DNA of 64,000 nucleotides, taken from CAVRCA01 sp965218045. GTDB lineage: Bacteria; Pseudomonadota; Alphaproteobacteria; Acetobacterales; Acetobacteraceae. Of the stretch, positions 1 to 6,289 are shown in pieces. Location: contig CBDCJX010000009.1 in the NCBI GenBank assembly GCA_965218045.1, positions 434,001 to 498,000 on the forward strand, written 5' to 3'. A program made the position numbers and the translations under genes. The notes below the pieces were generated by a model. That model had not been told where the DNA came from, searched no databases, and saw only the letters and a program-made list of their open reading frames with translations. Each line of letters begins with the position of its first letter. Within the stretch, counting starts at the first letter, position 1.

Positions 1-410
1 CGGTGGCGCGACGGGCGGCGGGGCAGGACCCGCCGGCGACGGGCGTATGGATCGCGGACACGTTGGGCGAGCTCGGCCTGCTCTACCGCCTGGCGCCGGC
101 CGCGCTGCTTGGTCGCAGCCTGGTCCCGCCCGGCGGCGGGCAGAACCCGCTGGAGGCGGCGCGGCTCGGCTGCGCCGTCGCGGTGGGGCCGCACACCGCC
201 AATTTCAATGAGATCGTCGCGGCGCTGCGCGAGGCCGGCGCGCTCACCGAGGTGGCCGACGCGCCGGCGCTGGCCGAGTGGGTCGGCCGGATGATCGACG
301 ACCCGGCGCGGCGGGCGGAAGCGGGGCGGGCCGGGATCGAGGCCGCGGAGCGTCACGCCGATCTGCCGGGGCGCATGGCACGCGCGCTGCTCGACCTCGC
401 CGCTGACTGA
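1..410 (+). CDS. waaA: 3-deoxy-D-manno-octulosonic acid (Kdo) transferase, C-terminal part
   Basis: Partial gene running in from the left edge; only the last ~135 codons are present. WaaA/KdtA transfers Kdo from CMP-Kdo to lipid IVA at the cytoplasmic face of the inner membrane. The visible part is the second GT-B domain: a sugar-nucleotide-binding region (GGGQNPLEAA, then GPHTANFNEI) and the terminal helices. This matches the conserved GGHN-PLE / GPH-x-NF pattern of the family. The gene stops one base before the lpxK start codon, so the two are co-transcribed and belong to the same lipid A/Kdo pathway. Gene order and motif agree well, so the assignment is firm although the N-terminus is not visible. 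Confidence 0.9.
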   Translation, partial: VARRAAGQDPPATGVWIADTLGELGLLYRLAPAALLGRSLVPPGGGQNPLEAARLGCAVAVGPHTANFNEIVAALREAGALTEVADAPALAEWVGRMIDDPARRAEAGRAGIEAAERHADLPGRMARALLDLAAD

Positions 411-411
411 C

Positions 412-1398
412 ATGCGACGCACGCCTCCCGCGTTCTGGGCCAAGAATGGCGGCACGATCCCGCCGTTGCTGCTGCTGCCAGCGGCGGCCGTGGTGGCGCG
501 GGTCACCGCCCGACGGCTCACCCGGCCGGGCTGGCGCGCCGCCGTGCCGGTGATCTGCTGCGGCAACGTCACCGTCGGCGGCTCGGGCAAGACGGTCCTG
601 GCGCTCGACCTGCTGCGCCGGCTGACGGCGCGCGGGATCGCCGCGCACGCGCTGTCGCGTGGCTATGGCGGCAGCGGGTCCGGCGTGCGGCCGGTCGGTC
701 CCGCCGACGATCCGTGCGTGGACGGCGACGAGGCGTTGCTGCTGGCCCAGGTCGCGCCCACCTGGATCGGCGCCAACCGGGCTGCCAGCGCGCGAGCGGC
801 GATCGCCACCGGAGCGCGGGCGTTGGTGCTCGATGACGGGCTGCAGAACCCGACCTTGTGCAAGGATCTCTCGCTGCTGGTGGTCGATGGCGGGTTCGGC
901 TTCGGCAATGGTCGGGTGCTGCCCGCCGGACCGTTGCGCGAGCCGATCGCCGCCGGTGCCACGCGTTGCCGCGCCGTGGTGCTGATCGGCGACGACACGA
1001 CCGGAGCGGTGACAGCGCTCGAGAATCGGCTGCCGATCTTGCGCGCCCGTCTCGCGCCCGGCCCCGAGGCGGCGGCGCTCTGCGGGCGGCGTGTGCTCGC
1101 CTTCGCCGGCATCGGCCGCCCGCAGAAATTCTTCGACACCGTGCGCGAGGCCGGCGCCGTGATCGCCGATCGGCTGCGGTTCCCCGATCACCACCAGTTC
1201 ACCGCGCGCGACCTGCAACGGATCGAGGCCACCGCCGCAGCGCTCGACGCGATCCCGCTCACCACCGCCAAGGACGCCGTCCGGCTGACCCGCGAGTTCC
1301 GCGCGCGGGTCGCGGTGCTGTCGGTCCGCCTGGTGTGGCACGACGAGACCGAGATCGAGGCGCTGCTCGACGAGGTGCTGGCGACGACCACGCAGTGA
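412..1398 (+). CDS. lpxK: tetraacyldisaccharide 4'-kinase
   Basis: 328 residues. LpxK phosphorylates the 4' position of the tetraacyldisaccharide-1-phosphate lipid A precursor using ATP, at the inner membrane. The N-terminal hydrophobic segment (about residues 18-32, PLLLLPAAAVVARV) is the usual membrane-associating helix. The Walker A motif is GGSGKT at about residues 56-61, and the LSRGYGG motif around residues 81-87 and DDGLQN near residue 143 are family signatures. The length equals the usual ~330 residues. The ATG is one base after the waaA stop, giving translational coupling. The gene ends just before a convergently transcribed O-acylation pair. Confidence 0.95.
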   Translation: MRRTPPAFWAKNGGTIPPLLLLPAAAVVARVTARRLTRPGWRAAVPVICCGNVTVGGSGKTVLALDLLRRLTARGIAAHALSRGYGGSGSGVRPVGPADDPCVDGDEALLLAQVAPTWIGANRAASARAAIATGARALVLDDGLQNPTLCKDLSLLVVDGGFGFGNGRVLPAGPLREPIAAGATRCRAVVLIGDDTTGAVTALENRLPILRARLAPGPEAAALCGRRVLAFAGIGRPQKFFDTVREAGAVIADRLRFPDHHQFTARDLQRIEATAAALDAIPLTTAKDAVRLTREFRARVAVLSVRLVWHDETEIEALLDEVLATTTQ

Positions 1399-1402
1399 CG
1401 AC

Positions 1403-2470
1403 TTATTGCGCGGGGCGCGCGCCAGGGGGATGCAGGAGCGCGTAGTCGCCGGCGGGCGATGGCCGGCCCGCATTGGCCGCGGCGAGGTCGCGCATCAGCC
1501 GATCGGCGATGGCGATGCGGTAATGCGCTGAATCCCAATAGTTGCTGTCATCGTCGGTGATCGGGCTCGGGATCATGAAGTCGACCACCACCGTGTCGGG
1601 CCGGGCGCCAGCCAACGCGGTGACCCGCTGCTTGCACTCGTCCCAATCGTTGCGCACGCCGCCCGATTCCGGCCGCAGCACGTGGTTCAGTGGCGCGAAG
1701 AACAGGATGACACGAGTCTTCGACGGGATGCGCTCGAGGTCTTCGCGCAGCAGCAGATCGAGTGCCGGGAACGGCAGCGCGCTGGAGTCGTGCGGCGGCA
1801 GATGCGGCAGCGCCGCCGCCGCGAGACGCAGGTGCAGCGCGACGCGGGCCGGGTCGTACAGGCGGTCATCCGGCACGAAGCTGGTGTAGCCGTCGCTGCC
1901 GTAGACCGGCGGCTTCCACCCGAGCAAGGTCGCGAACTGGATGCCGGCCTGCTGCACCGTGTAGAGGTTAAGCATCTCGCGATACCCGAGCCAGCGATCG
2001 GGCTGGTACATCCACTCGGGGAACGGCCGGGGCGTGTAGCGCTGCAAGGTGTGCGCCAGGCACCAATTGTCGTCGAGCCCGATAACGACCAGTTTCGGTT
2101 GCGCGTGCGCGCGCAAAAACACCTCCAGCATGCGCGACTGCTCGTATGGCGTGGCGGCATTCATCGCCAGGTTGACGAAGCGTGCGTCGAACTCCGGGTC
2201 CAGCATGTCGGGGCGCAGCAACCGGCTGGTCGAGGTGCCGAACACCGCGCTGTCGAACCGCGCGTCGCGGGCGAGGGCCGGGAAGGAGAAGCGCGCGTTG
2301 GTCGCGATCGGCGGCCGGTCGAGATCGGGCGACAGCGGCAGCGTGTCGAACGGATCGACCACGGCGACGAACAGCGCGATCCCCGCAACCAGGGCGGCCG
2401 CCGTGCCGAGCAGGCGCCAGAAGAAGCCGCGCCAGGCGCGCGGGTCAGAACTGGAAGTAGATGAAGGCAT
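1403..2470 (-). CDS. membrane-anchored SGNH-like protein, partner of the MBOAT acyltransferase
   Basis: 355 residues with a short cytoplasmic N-terminus and one membrane span (about residues 16-40), the remainder predicted periplasmic. Two sequence points suggest an SGNH/GDSL-type fold: FGTSTSR near residue 77, where the Ser could be the block I nucleophile, and YWDSAHY near residue 310, matching the Asp-x-x-His of block V. Such proteins (AlgJ/AlgX/DltD-like) take acyl groups exported by an MBOAT partner and put them on a polysaccharide. The gene overlaps the 3' end of the upstream MBOAT gene by 26 bp, which supports that partnership. The acceptor is unknown. I place it by motifs and context only; overall similarity to a named family is not obvious. 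Confidence 0.6.
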   Translation of the reverse strand: MPSSTSSSDPRAWRGFFWRLLGTAAALVAGIALFVAVVDPFDTLPLSPDLDRPPIATNARFSFPALARDARFDSAVFGTSTSRLLRPDMLDPEFDARFVNLAMNAATPYEQSRMLEVFLRAHAQPKLVVIGLDDNWCLAHTLQRYTPRPFPEWMYQPDRWLGYREMLNLYTVQQAGIQFATLLGWKPPVYGSDGYTSFVPDDRLYDPARVALHLRLAAAALPHLPPHDSSALPFPALDLLLREDLERIPSKTRVILFFAPLNHVLRPESGGVRNDWDECKQRVTALAGARPDTVVVDFMIPSPITDDDSNYWDSAHYRIAIADRLMRDLAAANAGRPSPAGDYALLHPPGARPAQ

Positions 2471-3827
2471 TTTCGAGCCTGCCGCCGACCAGCAGCAGCA
2501 GGAACACCAAGGCGATGCCGGCGGGAACCGCGATCCAGCCGCCGCGCGGCCGCAGCCGTCCTAGGGCGAACTCCTGGCTGGTCGGGCCGAGCAGCGCCAC
2601 CGCCGCCCCGATGGCCAGGGTCATCGTCGCCTGACGATCGAGGCGGATGTGGCCGATGCCGTCGAGCCCGGCCATCGAGCCCAGCATCCGCCCGGCGGTG
2701 GCGAAATCGGGCGAGCGGAACAGCACCCAGCACAGCATCACGAACAGCAGGGTGAGCAACCAGGCGAGCGCGCGTGGCAATCGCAAGCCGCGCTCCGACC
2801 ACACATGGTTGGTCGCCAGCGCCGCGCCGTGCAGCCCGCCCCAGGCGACGAACGTCCAATTGGCGCCATGCCACAGGCCGCCGAGCAGCATGGTGACGAT
2901 GACGTTCACGGCCTGGCGCAGCGGGCCGCACCGGTTGCCGCCGAGCGGAATGTACAGGTAGTCGCGCAGGAAGCGGGACAAGGTCATGTGCCAGCGCCGC
3001 CAGAAGTCGCGCACCGACACCGCGCGATACGGCGCGTTGAAGTTGAGCGGCAGCGACAGGCCGAACATCAAGGCGAGCCCGATCGCCATGTCGGAATAGC
3101 CGGAGAAGTCGAAGTAGATTTGCAACGTGTAGGCGCCGCACGCGGTCCATGCCTCGGTGGCGTTGAGCGTGCCGGAGACGGCGTGCGCGAACAGCGGATC
3201 GGCGATCTCCGCCACGGTGTCGGCCACCGCCACCTTCTTCGCCAGCCCGATCAGGAACAGCACCATGCCGCGCGACAGGTTCTCCCACATCTCGGGCCGG
3301 CGCGGATCGGCGCGGAACTGGCCGATGATCTCGTTGTGCCGCACCAGCGGGCCGGCGATGAGCTGGGGGAAGAAGCTCACGAACATGCAGAAATCGAGGA
3401 AGCCGTAGATGTGCCGGTCGCCCCGTCTGAGGTCGATCAGGTAGGAGATTTTCTGGAACACGAAGAAGCTGATGCCGAGCGGCAGCACCAGATCCCACGG
3501 ATGCCAGCCGGCGCCGAGCAGGCCGAACGCGGTGCCGCGAAAGAAGTCGGCGTATTTGAACAAGCCGAGCGTTGCGAGGTTGAGCACGACCCCGAGCACC
3601 GGGATGCTCGGCGAAGGCGTGCGCGCGAACCATTGCACGATGAGCCAGTTGGCCAGGGTGAGCAGGACCAGCAGCGGGACGAAGCGCACATCCCACCAGC
3701 CGTAGAACACCAGCGAGGCCAGCACGACCCAGCCCTGCCGCCAGGCGCGCTGCGCGGCCAGCGCATAGTAGCCGCCGAGGGCGACGGGCAGGAAAAACAG
3801 GATGAAGAGCTGGGAGTTGAACAGCAT
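2445..3827 (-). CDS. MBOAT family O-acyltransferase (AlgI/DltB/PatA-like)
   Basis: 460 residues with about ten hydrophobic segments. Diagnostic MBOAT features are visible: FFPQLIAGP near residue 153 and the region SVRDFWRRWHMTLSRFLRDY near residues 272-291, followed by IPLGGNR and the catalytic His in LLGGLWHGANWTF near residue 320. The family moves acyl (usually acetyl) groups across the inner membrane to modify alginate, teichoic acid, cellulose or LPS. The start is the Met of MLFNSQLFILFF, typical for this family. The following gene overlaps its 3' end and looks like the periplasmic SGNH partner, so the pair is probably a two-component O-acetylation system for a surface glycan. Substrate cannot be told from sequence. 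Confidence 0.9.
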   Translation of the reverse strand: MLFNSQLFILFFLPVALGGYYALAAQRAWRQGWVVLASLVFYGWWDVRFVPLLVLLTLANWLIVQWFARTPSPSIPVLGVVLNLATLGLFKYADFFRGTAFGLLGAGWHPWDLVLPLGISFFVFQKISYLIDLRRGDRHIYGFLDFCMFVSFFPQLIAGPLVRHNEIIGQFRADPRRPEMWENLSRGMVLFLIGLAKKVAVADTVAEIADPLFAHAVSGTLNATEAWTACGAYTLQIYFDFSGYSDMAIGLALMFGLSLPLNFNAPYRAVSVRDFWRRWHMTLSRFLRDYLYIPLGGNRCGPLRQAVNVIVTMLLGGLWHGANWTFVAWGGLHGAALATNHVWSERGLRLPRALAWLLTLLFVMLCWVLFRSPDFATAGRMLGSMAGLDGIGHIRLDRQATMTLAIGAAVALLGPTSQEFALGRLRPRGGWIAVPAGIALVFLLLLVGGRLENAFIYFQF

Positions 3828-3842
3828 GGGTTCGCGACGCCG

Positions 3843-5231
3843 CTACCCCTCCTCCCGACCTCCTCCCACAAGGGGAGGAGGAGAAGGAAGACCCCCTCCG
3901 CTTGTGGGAGGGGGCAGGAGGAGGGGTTCCGCCAGCGCCCTCAGTCCAACGCCTCCAGCAGCCCAGCCATCAGGGCGGCGCGGGGGGCGAGGTGCTTCCA
4001 TAGGATGTGCTCGTGGCTGGCATGCGCGCCGGAGCCGAGGCAGCCGAGGCCGTCCAGGGTCGGTGAAGTGCGCTCCTGGAAATGCTTCCTTGAATTCGAG
4101 CCGCTGATGCTCGGTCGAAGGCAGGGCGGCGCGGGGGGCGAGGTGCTTCCATAGGATGTGCTCGTGGCTGGCATGCGCGCCGGAGCCGAGGCAGCCGAGG
4201 CCGTCCAGGGTCGGGATGCCAAGGGCGGCGGTGAAATTGCCGTCCGAGCCGCCGCCGCGCGTCTGCTTGGGCATCTCCTGCCCGACCGAGGCGGCGATGG
4301 CGCGTGCCTTGTCGTAGAGCGCGGTGATGCCCGGCGTCTCGGTGAACGGCGGCCGGTTCATCCCGCCCTCCACCACGACCGAGCAGCCCGAGGTGACAGC
4401 GGCGAGCCCGAGCACCCGCGCCTCCATCTCCGCCCCGTCCTCTTGCGTGCTGACCCGCAGGTCGATCTCGCAGCCCGCCTCGGGGGCGATGACGTTGGGC
4501 CGCGAGCCGCCCCAGATCGGTGCGACATTGAGCGTGATGCCGCGCCGGCTGTCGACCATCGCGTTGATCGCCATCACCTGATGCGCCAGCTCGACCACGG
4601 CGGAGGCGCCCTCGTGGAAGCTGGTGCCGGAATGCGCGCCGATGCCGGTCACCCGCATGGTGAAGCGCCCGACGCCCTTGCGGGCGGTCACCGCCGCACC
4701 GCCCTGCCCGGCCGGCTCCGGGATCAGCGCGTAGGCCGCCTCGGCCGCCTCGCGCTCGATCACCACCCGGGAGGTCGGGCTGCCAACCTCCTCGTCCGGG
4801 GTAAGCAGCAGGGTGATCGGCCGCCGCGTCGGCACGCGCTGGCGCAGGATGGCGCGGAACGCGTGAAAAGCGATGAAGCTGCCGGCCTTCATGTCGTGGA
4901 TGCCCGGCCCATGCGCCCGGCCGCCATCGACCCGGTAGGGCATGGTGTCGATGGTGCCGAGCGACCATACCGTGTCGAGATGGCCGGCGACCAGGATCGG
5001 CTTGCCCTGTCCCCAGCGGCCGCTCGACGGCGTACGGGCGATCAGGTTGTCGCCGAACCCGTCGCGCCCGGGGATGCGGGTGAGCTCGGCGCCGGCCCGC
5101 GCCAGCTCGCCCTCGGCGAGGTCCATTAGTCGGTTGACGCTCGGCGCGTCGGTGGTCGGCGTCTCGATCCGCACCCAATCCGCCAGCTCCGTGAGCAGGT
5201 CCTCGGAACGGCCCACATCGGTTTGCGGCAT
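3843..5231 (-). CDS. M20 family metallopeptidase (CPG2/ArgE/DapE-like) with rearranged C-terminus
   Basis: A zinc amidohydrolase that removes an N-acyl or C-terminal amino acid. All expected metal-site motifs are present: GHLDTV (His ligand, Asp), GIHDMKAG (bridging Asp), TPDEEVGS (catalytic Glu plus ligand), PEPAG, and GAHASHEHI (last His ligand). The start chosen is ATG at 5231 (MPQTDVGR); an upstream in-frame start at 5381 would overlap ribF and lacks support. After SHEHILWKHLAPRAAL the ancestral ending would be MAGLLEALD and the TGA at 3941-3943. An extra 151 bp (58 bp of unique filler plus a second 93-bp copy) shifts the frame, so this reading frame runs on to 3843 with a basic, Pro-rich tail. 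The zinc site is complete before the break, so the product may still be active or may be a fresh pseudogene. Confidence 0.8.
   Translation of the reverse strand: MPQTDVGRSEDLLTELADWVRIETPTTDAPSVNRLMDLAEGELARAGAELTRIPGRDGFGDNLIARTPSSGRWGQGKPILVAGHLDTVWSLGTIDTMPYRVDGGRAHGPGIHDMKAGSFIAFHAFRAILRQRVPTRRPITLLLTPDEEVGSPTSRVVIEREAAEAAYALIPEPAGQGGAAVTARKGVGRFTMRVTGIGAHSGTSFHEGASAVVELAHQVMAINAMVDSRRGITLNVAPIWGGSRPNVIAPEAGCEIDLRVSTQEDGAEMEARVLGLAAVTSGCSVVVEGGMNRPPFTETPGITALYDKARAIAASVGQEMPKQTRGGGSDGNFTAALGIPTLDGLGCLGSGAHASHEHILWKHLAPRAALPSTEHQRLEFKEAFPGAHFTDPGRPRLPRLRRACQPRAHPMEAPRPPRRPDGWAAGGVGLRALAEPLLLPPPTSGGGLPSPPPLVGGGREEG
3847..3926. repeat. long imperfect palindrome (REP/MITE-like) between two minus-strand genes
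   Basis: A purine/pyrimidine-rich arm at 3847-3872 is nearly the reverse complement of 3901-3926 (one-base gap and about two mismatches), with 28 bases between that are themselves partly self-complementary. The core cctcccacaag/cttgtgggagg is perfect. As RNA it would fold into an ~80-nt stem-loop between the M20 peptidase gene and the MBOAT gene. Dispersed elements of this look are common in alphaproteobacterial genomes; I see only this copy here. It may act as a terminator or mRNA stabiliser. Confidence 0.6.
3971..4063. repeat. 93-bp direct repeat, copy 1 (inside the M20 peptidase gene)
   Basis: Identical base for base to 4122-4214 (offset 151). Read on the minus strand in its original frame this copy encodes TLDGLGCLGSGAHASHEHI and what follows, leading directly into the apparently native ending MAGLLEALD and the TGA at 3941. 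Because 151 is not a multiple of three, the copy is read in the wrong frame when translation enters from copy 2. Confidence 0.95.
4122..4214. repeat. 93-bp direct repeat, copy 2 (inside the M20 peptidase gene)
   Basis: Second identical copy, read in the correct frame from the M20 gene start and carrying its last metal-ligand motif (GAHASHE). The 58 bp separating it from copy 1 (4064-4121) are unique and code in this frame for PSTEHQRLEFKEAFPGAHF. The absence of this spacer next to either outer boundary argues against a simple tandem duplication. Confidence 0.95.
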
Positions 5232-5313
5232 CGGTTCATCCGTGCGATCAGGGGAGCGTGCTGATCGCACGATCCGGGCGAGCTTGTCCAACCGCGCACA
5301 CCTGGGAGGCTCG

Positions 5314-6255
5314 ATGCGCATCTTCCGCGACTGGCACGGGCTGCCGACCGAGGCGCGTGGCGCGACCGTCGCGCTGGGCAATTTCGACGGCGTGCATCTC
5401 GGCCACCTCGCCGTGCTCGCCGCCGCCCACGCCGCCCGCCCGGACGCGCCGCTCGCCGCGTTGACCTTCGAGCCGCATCCGCGCGAGCTGTTTCGCCCCG
5501 ACGACCCACCGTTCCGGCTGATGCTTTCGGCCGAGCGGGCCGACGCGCTCCAGGCTGCCGGCGTCAGCCTGCTCTACGAGCTGCCGTTTGACCACGAATT
5601 CAGCCTGATGCCGGCCGAGGCGTTCGTTTCCGATGTGCTGCATCGCGGGCTCGGGGCGCGGCATCTGTCCTGCGGCATCGACTTCGCGTTCGGCCATCGG
5701 CGCGGCGGCGACACGCGGTTCCTCGCCTCCCGTGCTGAGGCGCTGGGGATGGGCTTGACCCTGGTGCCGCCGCTCACCGACGCCGAGGGGCCGCTTTCGT
5801 CCACGCGGATTCGCCGGGCGCTGCAGGACGGCTACCCGGAGCGCGCCACCGAGGAGCTCGGACGCCCCTGGGCGATACGCGGCATCGTCGCGCATGGCGA
5901 CAAGCGCGGTCGCACGATCGGCTTTCCGACCGCCAACATCGCGCTCGGCCGCCATCTCGAGCCGGCGCGCGGGGTGTACGCGGTGACCGTCCGCCTGCCC
6001 GATGGCCGCGTGTTTCGCGGGGCGGCGAATATTGGCCGGCGCCCGACCGTCAACGAGGGACCGGAGAGCCGGCTCGAGGTGAACCTGTTCGACTTCGACG
6101 ACGACCTCTACGGCCAGGAGCTGACGGTCTCGCTGCACGCCTATATCCGGGCCGAGCAGCGCTTCTCCGGCCTCGATGCGCTGAAGGCGCAGATCGCCCG
6201 AGACGCGGCCGAAGCCGCCCGGCTGCTCGACCAAGCCCTGGCGTGCTCCGCGTAG
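5314..6255 (+). CDS. ribF: bifunctional riboflavin kinase / FAD synthetase
   Basis: 313 residues. It phosphorylates riboflavin to FMN and adenylylates FMN to FAD in the cytoplasm. The N-terminal nucleotidyltransferase domain has the class I signature GNFDGVHLGH (about residues 26-35) and SSTRIRRAL near residue 165. The C-terminal riboflavin kinase domain has GFPTANIAL near residue 206 and ends with the LYGQEL region. The ATG at 5314 is preceded by GGGAGG at 5304-5309, which decides against the much longer upstream in-frame extension that would overlap the divergent M20 gene. The following ileS gene is 34 bases downstream, a common ribF-ileS-lspA order in Proteobacteria. Confidence 0.97.
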   Translation: MRIFRDWHGLPTEARGATVALGNFDGVHLGHLAVLAAAHAARPDAPLAALTFEPHPRELFRPDDPPFRLMLSAERADALQAAGVSLLYELPFDHEFSLMPAEAFVSDVLHRGLGARHLSCGIDFAFGHRRGGDTRFLASRAEALGMGLTLVPPLTDAEGPLSSTRIRRALQDGYPERATEELGRPWAIRGIVAHGDKRGRTIGFPTANIALGRHLEPARGVYAVTVRLPDGRVFRGAANIGRRPTVNEGPESRLEVNLFDFDDDLYGQELTVSLHAYIRAEQRFSGLDALKAQIARDAAEAARLLDQALACSA

Positions 6256-6289
6256 TCGGCTGCACGGCGGAGGTGTATAGGGCAGCCCG

